From Candidatus Avimonas merdigallinarum (lineage in GTDB: Bacteria > Bacillota > Clostridia > Oscillospirales > Acutalibacteraceae): a stretch of DNA of 50,069 nt. The DNA lies in NCBI GenBank assembly GCA_904377855.1, contig CAJFGS010000023.1, positions 1-50,069 on the forward strand. Reading direction: 5' to 3'. Made by a program: the position numbers and the translations under genes. This document shows, piece after piece, positions 27,908 through 36,462 of the stretch (positions are counted from its first letter, which is position 1; each line of letters begins with the position of its first letter). The notes below the pieces were generated by a model, which worked only from the letters and a program-made list of their open reading frames with translations, did not search any database and was not told the DNA's origin.

Positions 27908-29338
27908 CTAATTCCGAACACGCTTACGGGAAAGGAAAGCCACACCGGCAGCGGCGCTCAGCGCCAGGAGGATGCACACAACCGGGAGTTCCTCGCCGGT
28001 CGCAGGGCCGCCGGCCCCGCCTTTCAGGGAAGCCGCCGTCGCTTCCAGCCGCTCCACGGTCAGGCCGTTCGCCGCGCCCCACGTCGCAACGGCGAAGCCG
28101 CCGCCCTTGTACTCATCGCCGTACCGGCCAATCGTCCAGGTTCCAACGGCGTTCCCATCGACCGACACGGTTACCTTGTCGTCCGCCATTTCCACTTTGA
28201 GGGTGAAATCTTCGCCGTAAGCCGCATCCTTCCAGCCGCCGCCGTTTGCGACCGCCGGCTTGCCGGCTTCTTCATTCCATTCGTAGACGGCTACCTTCCC
28301 ATCCTGAACCCGGATGTCCACAATGCCTTTTCCTGCCGGATCGCTCGCGGAAACGCTGTTCACGCCGAGCACCAGCTTGACCAGCGGGTTGGTGATATCC
28401 GCCGACTCGCCCTTGAAGCCGGAAATCTTGGCTTCCAGGACCAGGTCCTCATCCCCCACGCTTGGGCTGGTCAGGAACACGCCGGAATTCTTCTTATCGC
28501 TTTCCGACAGGACAAGCTTGCCGTCCTTCTGCGTCCAAACGCCGGAACCGGATTTCCAGGATTCCTTCAACAAGTTGACCGGCTTGAGCACTTCCGCCGT
28601 GGTAGGCGTCTGCTCACCAGTAGTGGGATTTTCCGGATTGGCCGGTTCGTTCGGTTCCTCCGATTCCAAAGAAGCCGCCTGGGCTGTCAGGGATTCCACC
28701 TTCAGGCCGCCGGCCGCTCCCCAGGTAGCCACCGCGAAATCGCCGCCTTCATATTCGTCGCCATACCGGCCCAGCGTCCAGGTGGCGTCCACGGCTTTCC
28801 CGTCGATGGCCACTTTCACCAGGCTCCCTTCAATTTCCACCTTCAGGGTAAAATCGGTGCCATAGGTAACCGGGCGCCAGCTTGCGCCTTCCACGCTGCC
28901 CTGCGCCACCGCCATCTTCTGGCGTTCGGCATCCCATTCATAAACGGCCACCTGCCCGTCCTGCACCCGGATGTCGACGACGCCCTGGCCTGCCGTCGTC
29001 CCCGCCGCCTTATCCGCGCCGAGCACCAGCAGGAAGGCCGGGTTGGTGATGTCCGCCGTCTGCCCCTGGAAGCCCGAGACCCTGGCCTCCAGCGTCAGCG
29101 TCTCCGGCTTCAGGGAAAGGTCGGAAAGGAACACGCTGGAATCCTTCTTTTCGTCGCTTTCCGACAGGACAAGCTGGCCGTCCTTCTGCTCCCACGTCCC
29201 CTTGCCGGAAGCCCAGGTGCGGCCCAAGAGGCTGACGGGCTCCGCCGCAGAGACCGAGAAGGCGGAAATACCGCAGAGAAGCATGGCCATGGACAACGCT
29301 GCGCAAATCCCCCTCTTTGCGCCTTTGGTTTTTTTCAT
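27908..29338 (-). CDS. Wall-anchored protein with two tandem lectin-like repeats
   Basis: 476-aa secreted protein. A signal peptide (about 1-32, ending VSAA) is followed by two roughly 190-residue repeats (about 34-225 and 250-435). Each repeat has W.SG.G.W.QKDG.LVLSES near its start, VDIRVQDG.VAVYEW in the middle and RYGDEY.GG.FAVATWGAA near its end, and they are clearly a duplicated domain. The tail has PATG (445-448), a hydrophobic helix and SRKRVRN, a sortase-like anchor. The repeats differ from the CBM66-like modules of neighbouring proteins, though both have a laminin-G-like pattern. No catalytic motif was recognised; a glycan-binding surface role is inferred. ATG 29338 has AAAGGA four bases upstream. 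It lies 39 bases from the GH32 gene. Confidence 0.75.
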   Translation of the reverse strand: MKKTKGAKRGICAALSMAMLLCGISAFSVSAAEPVSLLGRTWASGKGTWEQKDGQLVLSESDEKKDSSVFLSDLSLKPETLTLEARVSGFQGQTADITNPAFLLVLGADKAAGTTAGQGVVDIRVQDGQVAVYEWDAERQKMAVAQGSVEGASWRPVTYGTDFTLKVEIEGSLVKVAIDGKAVDATWTLGRYGDEYEGGDFAVATWGAAGGLKVESLTAQAASLESEEPNEPANPENPTTGEQTPTTAEVLKPVNLLKESWKSGSGVWTQKDGKLVLSESDKKNSGVFLTSPSVGDEDLVLEAKISGFKGESADITNPLVKLVLGVNSVSASDPAGKGIVDIRVQDGKVAVYEWNEEAGKPAVANGGGWKDAAYGEDFTLKVEMADDKVTVSVDGNAVGTWTIGRYGDEYKGGGFAVATWGAANGLTVERLEATAASLKGGAGGPATGEELPVVCILLALSAAAGVAFLSRKRVRN

Positions 29339-29375
29339 GGTATCCTTTCTCCCTTCTTTTTATTCAAGCAGCTTT

Positions 29376-30098
29376 TTACTGCTTGGTGACCGAAATGTTC
29401 TGGAAGATGGCGTTGGTTCCATAGGTGCCGACCCCCAGATAGCCGCCGGCATAATCCTCCACCGCTACGGTGGCGATCTTTTCGTCGTCAAAATAATAGG
29501 TGGCCTGGTTGTCTGCGCTCATTTCCAGCTTGATGTGGAACGAAGAGGTGTTCATCTGTTCGTCGGTAAAGTTCACAACATCCCCATACCGGCGGGTTTC
29601 CGGCCCGGTGAAGAAAATCCGCATCAGGTTGTCCTTGAACCCAAACCGCAGATCATACGCGCCGTTTTTGACATGTTCGCTGTCCGCCGCCCCGAAATAG
29701 AGAGCGACCTGGGAAATGTTCATCGGATCGTTGATGGTAACGTCCGCTTCAAAGGTAAACGCCTCGCCCGCTTCCATCTTGGTGTCCGACAGCGCCCAGA
29801 AAGCCTTGGTGTCGTCGGCAAGGATCTGATAGCCGTCCGCCGTCTCCAGCCAGGCGCCAACGCTGTTCACAAAGGTGAGGTCGGAGTTGAAGCTGGATTC
29901 CGCCGGCGGCTCGGTCGTCGGCGATTCGGTTGTCGGCGAAGTCTCCTGCGCGGTCGTTTCCGGCGTGGTTGCGGAGGTGGTCGTGCCGGAAGTGGACGCT
30001 CCGCCGGAACTATTTTCCGCCGGCGGATTATCGGAGCAGCCCGCAAGCATCCCAACGGCGAGCAGCGACGCGATTAGCAGATACCATCTTTTTTTCAT
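29376..30098 (-). CDS. Lipoprotein with a single lectin-like module
   Basis: 240-aa lipoprotein. The lipobox LAGC places the lipid on Cys21. A Ser/Thr/Pro-rich spacer (about 25-70) lifts one CBM66-like module (about 70-238) off the membrane. The module has the same order of landmarks as those of the wall-anchored proteins: FTFEADV, ALYFGAAD, FHIKLEM, GGYLGVGTYG and FQNISVTK at the end. No catalytic residues were recognised. It probably holds glycan at the membrane, close to the importer. ATG 30098 is preceded by AAAAGGGG. The spacing to neighbours is 50 and 37 bases, within the run. Confidence 0.75.
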   Translation of the reverse strand: MKKRWYLLIASLLAVGMLAGCSDNPPAENSSGGASTSGTTTSATTPETTAQETSPTTESPTTEPPAESSFNSDLTFVNSVGAWLETADGYQILADDTKAFWALSDTKMEAGEAFTFEADVTINDPMNISQVALYFGAADSEHVKNGAYDLRFGFKDNLMRIFFTGPETRRYGDVVNFTDEQMNTSSFHIKLEMSADNQATYYFDDEKIATVAVEDYAGGYLGVGTYGTNAIFQNISVTKQ

Positions 30099-30148
30099 AA
30101 CCCATAACCCCTTTTCTAAATGTTACTGTTTCGGCTTTTGGCCGAGAA

Positions 30149-31393
30149 TCACCCCAGATCCGCCAAGGAAATCCGCATCACATCGATGGCCTCTTTGTGC
30201 TTGGAATAGATGATATACATGGAATCCCCTTCAACAACGCCGTGCGGATACCCATACACCCCGCCTTTATACAGGCCGGGGAACTGCTGCCGGTAGCTTT
30301 CGGTCTGCAGCAGGTACCAGTCCTTGAAATCGGTCCCGTTGTCCGAAATGCTGAGCACCAGCGGCTTGCGCCCGCTGTCCGGCACCGGGTTCCCAATGTA
30401 GAAGAACCGTCCGTCCGGCAGCCGCCCAAACTGGAATTTGGCCCAGCAGTCGGTAAAATTGGTCGGGTACGGCTCCGTCCAGGATTTGCCGTCGTCATAG
30501 CTCTCTGAACACCAGAGATAGTCGGTGTTGGTGCGCAGCATCATATGGATGATGCCGTCGTCCGTCTGGAAGAAGCTGCCCTCGGTGAGGAGATCCGCCC
30601 CCCGCGCATAAGCCGTCCCGGTGGGGGTAATGCCCATGGACCATCGCCCGACCCCGGACAGGTCGTCGGAATAGGCGTGCACCGTCGCTCCGGCCATCAG
30701 CAGCCGGCCGCTTTGGGTGGCGACAGGCGGATAATTCCCGCCGCCCCCGTTCTGGTAGGATTCTGCCTGCGTCCAGTTTTCCCCGTCGGTGGAAACCAGC
30801 GCATACAGCTTGTTATTCACAATGGAATAGCTGCTCTCCGCCAAGGGGCGCTTGGTTCCGTTTTCCCGCAGGGAGGCCTCGTCGTATTCAAAGGAGCGGT
30901 AATACGCCGCCAGCGTATCCCCGTATACGTAGAACCCCATGGGGACCATCACAACGTCGGAATGCTCGCCCCGGGTAACGTCTACCAGCGGCTTGGGCGT
31001 CGTCCAGCTGGAAAAATCCGCGAGGTCACAGCTGGCGATCATCACATGCTGGCCGCAGTCGTCCTCGTCCTCCTTGCCCAGAGAGAACATCGCATACAGC
31101 CTCCCCTTGAAGCTGGCGAGGAAGGGGTGATGGGCGTAGCTGGCCCCTTGCGTGGGAATGTAGAGGTTCACTACCTCGGACTCGATGTCATGCATCGTGG
31201 GCGAGGTGTTGTTGATGAGTTTGGCCGACTCTTCCGCGGAACGGGTGGGGGTAACCGTTTCCCACACATGTTCCAGCTTGGTGCTGCCGGAGGAAGTCGG
31301 ATCGCTTGCCTCCCCGTTTTCGGGGGAGCAGCCGGCCAGCGCAAGTAGCAGCCCGGCCGTCATAAGCGCCACCCCCCGTCTGATTATCCGCAT
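30149..31393 (-). CDS. BNR/sialidase-like beta-propeller lipoprotein (copy 2)
   Basis: 414-aa lipoprotein with the lipid on Cys22 (ALAGC). It has the same propeller as the other three copies. EDDCGQHVM replaces EDDCGQRVM and RGEHSDVVM replaces MGEHSELVL, so this is the most divergent copy in the first shared motif. Asp-box-like turns: STDGENW, SYDDGKSW and SDNGTDF. The C-terminus keeps IYSKHKEAIDVMR. Enzymatic role unknown. It begins 13 bases after copy 3 ends, and AAGGAG lies seven bases upstream of ATG 31393. The adjacent pair of different copies suggests distinct linkages or ligands. Confidence 0.82.
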   Translation of the reverse strand: MRIIRRGVALMTAGLLLALAGCSPENGEASDPTSSGSTKLEHVWETVTPTRSAEESAKLINNTSPTMHDIESEVVNLYIPTQGASYAHHPFLASFKGRLYAMFSLGKEDEDDCGQHVMIASCDLADFSSWTTPKPLVDVTRGEHSDVVMVPMGFYVYGDTLAAYYRSFEYDEASLRENGTKRPLAESSYSIVNNKLYALVSTDGENWTQAESYQNGGGGNYPPVATQSGRLLMAGATVHAYSDDLSGVGRWSMGITPTGTAYARGADLLTEGSFFQTDDGIIHMMLRTNTDYLWCSESYDDGKSWTEPYPTNFTDCWAKFQFGRLPDGRFFYIGNPVPDSGRKPLVLSISDNGTDFKDWYLLQTESYRQQFPGLYKGGVYGYPHGVVEGDSMYIIYSKHKEAIDVMRISLADLG

Positions 31394-31406
31394 AATCCAT
31401 CTCCTT

Positions 31407-32657
31407 TTACTGATTCAGCGACGCCAGGTCGATTTTAGTGACCTCAATGGCCTCTTTGTGCTTGGAATAGATGATGTACATCGAATCTTCCGTAATGGTC
31501 ACGCTGGGGTAGCCGTAAACGCCGCCTTTATAAAGCCCCTCAATCTGCTGTTCATAGCGCTCGTTGCGCAGAATATACTGCTGGCTGAAATCCGTACCGT
31601 TGTCCGACAGGCAGAGCATCAGGGGATTGCGGTCGCTCCCCGGAATCGGCGAACCCACATAGAAGAACCGCCCGTCCGGCAGCCGCCCGAACTGGAATTT
31701 GGTATGGCAGTCGGTGAAATTCGTGGGATAAGCGTCCGACCAGGTGGCGCCGTTGTCCGTGCTCTCCGCACACCAGAGGTAATCGTTGTTGGAGCGGAGC
31801 ATCATATGGATAACCCCGTCGTCCGTCTGGAAAAAGGAGCCCTCCGTAATTGTTTTGGCCCCCCGCTCCCTGGCGGACGTCCCGTCGATTGTCCCGGTCC
31901 GGTATCCGCTCAGCCCGGTGGGATCGTCGGTGTAGGGATAGGTGGTCCCCCCGCACATCAACAGCCTTCCGGACTCCAGCGGCAGGGGCCCGTAATTGCA
32001 GCCGAAGGGAATGCTCATATCCACCGGCTCATCCCAGGTCTCCCCGTCCTTGGTCAAGACGTAATGCATCGCGTAATCGATGCGGTATGCATCCTCCAGC
32101 GGCCGAAGATTCGGCCCGCGCAGCGTATCGGCGCGGTATTCATAGGAGCCGTAGTAGACGACAAGCTGCGTCCCGTCGGTATACATCCCGGCGTTTACCA
32201 GCACGAGCTCGGAGTCTTTGCCCTGGACCGAATCCACCAGCGGCACGGGCTCCGACCACTGCAGCCCGTCGTCCGAGGTGGAAAGCATAATCCGCTGCCC
32301 GCAGTCGTCCTCGTTTTCCCTCCCCTGGGAAAAGGCGGCGTAAAACCGGCCCTGGAAGAACTGGATGTGCGGGTGGTGGGCGTATCCCCAGCCCTCCGCC
32401 GGCGTATAGACGTTGCCGACCGAGGATTCCAGCTTGGTCACGGCTCCCCCGGCCTTGTTGTTGATTGCCGCCGCGGATTTCTCGGCGGACGAAGCGTTTG
32501 GTGAAAGCGTGGTCACCGTGGATCCCTCCTTCGATTCCTCGTCTTTTCCCTGCCCCGGGGTACCGGCGCACGAGGTAAGGGCCACTATCCCAACGGCAGC
32601 CGCTGCCGCCAGGCAAAGGCGCCTTTTCCATCCCGCGCTTTTCTTTCGGCTGTGCAT
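31407..32657 (-). CDS. BNR/sialidase-like beta-propeller lipoprotein (copy 3)
   Basis: 416-aa lipoprotein; the signal peptide ends LTSC with Cys30. Propeller landmarks: EDDCGQRIM, GKDSELVL (MGEHSELVL in copies 1 and 4), Asp-box-like turns SDDGLQW, STDNGATW and SDNGTDF, and the C-terminal IYSKHKEAIEVTK. It is directly downstream of the aldolase gene (22 bases). That neighbour would suit release and breakdown of a nonulosonic (sialic-acid-like) or other 2-keto acid sugar, but sialidase catalytic residues could not be confirmed by eye. AGGAGGGGG lies seven bases upstream of ATG 32657. Confidence 0.82.
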   Translation of the reverse strand: MHSRKKSAGWKRRLCLAAAAAVGIVALTSCAGTPGQGKDEESKEGSTVTTLSPNASSAEKSAAAINNKAGGAVTKLESSVGNVYTPAEGWGYAHHPHIQFFQGRFYAAFSQGRENEDDCGQRIMLSTSDDGLQWSEPVPLVDSVQGKDSELVLVNAGMYTDGTQLVVYYGSYEYRADTLRGPNLRPLEDAYRIDYAMHYVLTKDGETWDEPVDMSIPFGCNYGPLPLESGRLLMCGGTTYPYTDDPTGLSGYRTGTIDGTSARERGAKTITEGSFFQTDDGVIHMMLRSNNDYLWCAESTDNGATWSDAYPTNFTDCHTKFQFGRLPDGRFFYVGSPIPGSDRNPLMLCLSDNGTDFSQQYILRNERYEQQIEGLYKGGVYGYPSVTITEDSMYIIYSKHKEAIEVTKIDLASLNQ

Positions 32658-32679
32658 AAATCCGCCCCCTCCTATAAAA

Positions 32680-33639
32680 TCAGGAAACCTTTTCCTGCCT
32701 TGCCGTCTGCAAAAGAAGCTGATTCCTCACAAAATCCAAAAGCCCGTTCAGCTGGCTTACCTCGTCCCGCTCCAGCCCGTTCAGGGCCCGGTAGTCGCAG
32801 GAGCGGGAATAGCACGAGCGCAGAATCTTTTTCCCCACCAGGAAGTCCTTGGCGTTGGCCGGATACAGCAGCATTTCAATGCGGGAAGACACCGACAGCG
32901 CATTCTGCACCAGCTTTGCCTGCTCCGGCCAGGTATCCCAAAAACGGCACAGCCAGGCGCACAGGTCGGGCGCAAAATTGGCCATAATCCCGCTGAAGCC
33001 GGCCGCCCCTCCCTGCAGCGATTCCAGCAGCGTGGTGGAATTCGCGTTGAACAGCCGGAGCGGGGTCCCTTCCAGCAGGGAAACCCGGCGGAGAATCCGC
33101 GGCAGGTCGCAGCAGGTGTCCTTGAGGAACCGGAACCGTCCGGTTTTAGCCGCATACGCGAGTTCCTCGTCGGCCAGCACCCGCTTGAAGGGGACGGGGC
33201 ATTCATACAGCCCGAGGGGCAGATCCTCCGGGAGGATGCTCAGCGCCGTATCCAGGTTCTGCTGGAATTCCCGCATCCCGCCCTCTAATCCGCTCAGGGT
33301 ATTGGTCAGCAGGACGATGGCGTCCACGCCGGTCTCCCGCATCGCCGCCCATTCTTCTTTTTGCTCCGAAAGATCCTTACACCCCTTGACCGCCGCAATT
33401 ACGGGAATATGGGCGCGCTGTTTGGTACGCCTTGCCAATTCCTGCCGTTCCTTCAAGGACAGGTAATGCATTTCGCTGGACTGGCAGACGGCAAACAAGC
33501 CGGTAGAGCCGTTCGCCTCATACCAATCCACCAACCGATCCAGCGATTCCAGATCCAGGCTTCCGTCCTCCTGGAAAGGCGTCAGCATTACCGGCCAGGA
33601 GCCATTAATTTCCGTCATAATCCTCACTTCTCTCGTCAT
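32680..33639 (-). CDS. Dihydrodipicolinate synthase / N-acetylneuraminate lyase family aldolase
   Basis: 319-aa class I aldolase of the DapA/NanA superfamily, a TIM barrel that uses a Schiff base. The reactive lysine is Lys173 in FLKDTC, and the proton-relay tyrosine is Tyr145 in LYECP. The pyruvate-binding GxxGE-type loop appears as GSTGLFAVCQSSE (about 44-56). Substrate cannot be read from the sequence; in this context a 2-keto-3-deoxy sugar acid or sialic-acid-like sugar is more likely than lysine synthesis. Its ATG at 33639 overlaps the stop of the nucleoside hydrolase gene (ATGA), with AGGA just upstream. A second in-frame ATG at 33618 is a weaker alternative start. Confidence 0.85.
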   Translation of the reverse strand: MTREVRIMTEINGSWPVMLTPFQEDGSLDLESLDRLVDWYEANGSTGLFAVCQSSEMHYLSLKERQELARRTKQRAHIPVIAAVKGCKDLSEQKEEWAAMRETGVDAIVLLTNTLSGLEGGMREFQQNLDTALSILPEDLPLGLYECPVPFKRVLADEELAYAAKTGRFRFLKDTCCDLPRILRRVSLLEGTPLRLFNANSTTLLESLQGGAAGFSGIMANFAPDLCAWLCRFWDTWPEQAKLVQNALSVSSRIEMLLYPANAKDFLVGKKILRSCYSRSCDYRALNGLERDEVSQLNGLLDFVRNQLLLQTARQEKVS

Positions 33640-34535
33640 TTTTCCTGTGCTGGAAACCGCCCGAAATATTCCTGAAAAAAGGCGTCGCGATCGACCCGGA
33701 AAGCCACTTCATGCCGTCCGCTTTCTTCATCTTTTTTCCAATGCGTCATCCCCTTCGCCCGCTCGCTGAGCAGTTCCACCTCTACCCGGCCCCTCTCAAA
33801 CCGGCAGAGGGTATCATTGAACAGCGTCGCAGCGGCCAGCGGATCGTGAAAAATCATGTAGTCCCGCGAGCGGAACCAGACCTCCGCCATATCCCGGACG
33901 ATGTCCAGCAGGCCGCCGTGGAAACGAAGGCGCGCTTCCTCCATCGGCAGCTTGACCTGCATGGTCACATCCAGGCCAATGGAACGGTGAACCGCGACCG
34001 GCGCATTATAAACAATCGCCGTGGCGTACGGATCCCCGTATGCGTTCCATTCCCGCGGCCCGGTCCGAGGCATCGCATTGCTGAACACGCCGCACATCAG
34101 GACCAGTTCCTTCAGCAGGGAGGGGATTTCCGGGTCGGTGGCAAACAGCAGCCCCACATTGGTCATCGGGCCAATCGCCAGCAGGCTGATCTCCCCCGGA
34201 TTCGCACGAATGGTATCGATCATAAACTGGATATGCCGGTGAAGGGGGAACTCCGTCTGATGGTCGTAAGAAGCCAGCACCGCTCCCTGCGGGGCGCGTG
34301 TCTGGATAGACTCGCCCAGCATCGGCGTCGCGCAGCCCGGATAAATGGGGATATCGCCCTTTCCGGCCGCCCGGCACAAGCAGCTGGCCAGCATCGCCCG
34401 GGTGACCGGCTCGCCCGTCACGGTGGTGATCCCCACCAGCTCGCATGCCGGCTGCTGCAGCAAATAGGCCAGACAGACCGCATCGTCAATATCCGAGCCA
34501 ATGTCGGTATCCAGCAGGATTTTCTTGGTTTCCAT
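33636..34535 (-). CDS. Inosine-uridine-type nucleoside hydrolase
   Basis: 299-aa member of the nucleoside hydrolase (IunH) family, which splits the N-glycosidic bond of ribonucleosides using a Ca2+ site. The hallmark Asp cluster DTDIGSDIDDA is at residues 9-19. The second site EWNAYGDPYA and the later HDPLA, which supplies the catalytic His/Asp pair, are present. No signal peptide, so cytoplasmic. Its place in a glycan locus, coupled by overlap to an aldolase, is unusual; it may act on a ribosyl-linked or other N-glycoside rather than on nucleosides. GGAAAGG precedes ATG 34535 at a longer than normal distance (about 13 bases). Confidence 0.88.
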   Translation of the reverse strand: METKKILLDTDIGSDIDDAVCLAYLLQQPACELVGITTVTGEPVTRAMLASCLCRAAGKGDIPIYPGCATPMLGESIQTRAPQGAVLASYDHQTEFPLHRHIQFMIDTIRANPGEISLLAIGPMTNVGLLFATDPEIPSLLKELVLMCGVFSNAMPRTGPREWNAYGDPYATAIVYNAPVAVHRSIGLDVTMQVKLPMEEARLRFHGGLLDIVRDMAEVWFRSRDYMIFHDPLAAATLFNDTLCRFERGRVEVELLSERAKGMTHWKKDEESGRHEVAFRVDRDAFFQEYFGRFPAQEK

Positions 34536-34642
34536 AAGGCAGTTTCATCCTTTCCCGGCCGGCGGCGCCTCGAGGGCTGCCGGCCGATTCAACAGTATTT
34601 TCAAGGGAAACCCTTGTTTGACCGAAGCATGCGGCGCGGGGG

Positions 34643-35575
34643 TTATTCGCCGGTAAGGCCGGTGCGTTCCATCCCCTGAATGAATTTTTTCTGCAGGAAG
34701 GCAAACATCACAATCAGCGGCGACACCGTCATAAAGGTCCCCGCCATCACGACGGCATTGTTGAGCGTGTTGTTGTCGTTGATATCGTACATGGTCTCCA
34801 GCGTATCGGCCGCCAGGGTCAGCGCATTGGAAATATTGTTCAGCCCTGCCGACAGAAGCTGCAAATCCGCTTTGCTGCAGAACATGGACGGCTCAAAATA
34901 ATCGCTCCAGTGCCAAACGAGCGCCAGCACCAGCACCACGACATACGCGGAACGCGCCACCGGGAAGACAATATACGCATACGTTCTGAGGAAACCGCAT
35001 CCGTCAATTTGGGAGGCCTCCTCCAGTTCCTTGGGCAGGCCGCTGTAAAACTGCCGGAAAACGAAGATGAACAGCGCCCCTTTCAGGCCGTACCCCAGGT
35101 AAGCGGGCACAATCAGCGGCAGGAAGGTATTCAGCCATCCCAGCTCGGCATACAGAAGGTACAGCGGGACGACGATGGTCTGCGTCGGGATAATCATGGC
35201 CAGGATAACCACAAAGAAGCAGGCCGTCCGCCCGGGGAAACGGAACCGCGCCAGGCCGTATCCCGCCATGGAGCAGGATATCAGCTGCCCCAGGGTCGCC
35301 ACCAGGGTGACAAACAGGCTGTTGCCGAGACCGCGGGTAAAGTTCATCAGCTTGGCCGCGGTCGCATAGTTCTGGAAATGGAGGCTGCGGGGCAGCCAGA
35401 CCACCATGAAATTGTTTAAATCCTCGTTCGTCATCAAGGACTTGGAAATCATGTACAAGAAGGGATACAGAAACACAAAGGAGAGCCCGAACAGCAGCAG
35501 GTACAGGCAAAGCCGCGGGATAAAACGGATCCCCCTCTGCCCTGCCGACCATAATCTTGTGGCATTCCGCGTCAT
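34643..35575 (-). CDS. Carbohydrate ABC permease, MalG-type (pair 2)
   Basis: 310-aa inner-membrane permease with about six membrane helices and the cytoplasmic EAA loop EEASQIDGCG (about 185-194), which docks the ATPase. N-terminal topology and the C-terminal FLQKKFIQGMERTGLTGE (the KKFIxGxxxGAxKG type end) identify the MalG-like half of a CUT1 sugar importer. The start is ATG 35575, which overlaps the stop of the preceding permease gene (ATGA) with a GGGGG stretch upstream; a longer frame from 35608 is not needed. It is followed by a 107-base gap before the nucleoside hydrolase, the largest gap within this half of the run. Confidence 0.92.
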   Translation of the reverse strand: MTRNATRLWSAGQRGIRFIPRLCLYLLLFGLSFVFLYPFLYMISKSLMTNEDLNNFMVVWLPRSLHFQNYATAAKLMNFTRGLGNSLFVTLVATLGQLISCSMAGYGLARFRFPGRTACFFVVILAMIIPTQTIVVPLYLLYAELGWLNTFLPLIVPAYLGYGLKGALFIFVFRQFYSGLPKELEEASQIDGCGFLRTYAYIVFPVARSAYVVVLVLALVWHWSDYFEPSMFCSKADLQLLSAGLNNISNALTLAADTLETMYDINDNNTLNNAVVMAGTFMTVSPLIVMFAFLQKKFIQGMERTGLTGE

Positions 35576-36462
35576 GACCTCACCCCCTGCGTTTTCCTTA
35601 TCGCCCATTGGATTACCAGCACGACTATGCCGATAAAAAGCAGGATGAACAGGAAATAGATCCAGCCCATGGCGGCGGCAAAGCCCTGTTCCGCCCCGTT
35701 CACCGCCCGGTTTTTGATGTAATCCAGCAGCGGGTTGGTGGAATCGGTAAAGGCGTTGATGATGGTATACACCGTATTCAGCAGCAGGACCGGCAGGACC
35801 ATCGGCAGCGTGATTTTCCAGAACGCTTCGTATTCGTTCGCCCCGTCGATATGGGCCGCCTCATACAGCGCCGGGGAAATGCTCTGGATGGCGGCCAGGA
35901 ACAGCAGCACCTGCACGCCGCAGGACCAGAGCACCGTGACGATAATCCCGAACAGGCCGTCGATGGCATTGAAAAAGTCCTGCCCCATGTAGGCGAGCAT
36001 CTCCGGTGAAAGCAGTTTCCCGTCCGCCAGCGAGAGGATTTGGGTGTCGATCCCTTCCCGCATCATCTGGCGGAGGACCTGCCCGTTCCCCAAAAGGAAC
36101 GGAAGCAGCGCCGCCACCCGGAAAAAGCCCTTGAAACGGGTCACTTTATTGAGCATAATGGCAATCAGCAGGGAAAACACCAGAATCAGCGGCGTTTTGA
36201 CCAGCATATCCTGAATGGAATCCAGCAGGTAGGGGACAAAGCTGGTGTCGGTAAAAAACGCCCGTGAATAATTTTCAAACCCGGTTATCTGGATGTGGAA
36301 CCCCGCCGTCTGGGTATCGGTGGAGCCGAAGCTGAGCAGCAGGGAGGAAATCGTCGGGAAGGCGAAGCAGACGAGGGTGCCGATGAGGAAGGGCGTGATA
36401 AAAAACAGCCCGATCAGTGCTTCCCGCCGTTTGGCGGTAAGGCGCAGGCGCCTGGTTTTCAT
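35572..36462 (-). CDS. Carbohydrate ABC permease, MalF-type (pair 2)
   Basis: 296-aa permease with about six membrane helices and the EAA loop EAAHIDGANEYEAFWKITLP (about 201-220). It is the MalF-like partner of the following MalG-type permease. Compared with the other MalF-type protein of this window it has a longer periplasm-side loop (about 130-165). Its ATG overlaps the stop of the DUF5696-like gene (ATGA). No ABC ATPase is encoded in the window, so a shared MsmK-type ATPase elsewhere is expected. Confidence 0.9.
   Translation of the reverse strand: MKTRRLRLTAKRREALIGLFFITPFLIGTLVCFAFPTISSLLLSFGSTDTQTAGFHIQITGFENYSRAFFTDTSFVPYLLDSIQDMLVKTPLILVFSLLIAIMLNKVTRFKGFFRVAALLPFLLGNGQVLRQMMREGIDTQILSLADGKLLSPEMLAYMGQDFFNAIDGLFGIIVTVLWSCGVQVLLFLAAIQSISPALYEAAHIDGANEYEAFWKITLPMVLPVLLLNTVYTIINAFTDSTNPLLDYIKNRAVNGAEQGFAAAMGWIYFLFILLFIGIVVLVIQWAIRKTQGVRS

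Noticed and set aside
30105-30148. Small hairpin TCGGC-CAAAA-GCCGA between lipoprotein genes
   Set aside because: Five-base stem without a U-run; too weak to call a terminator.
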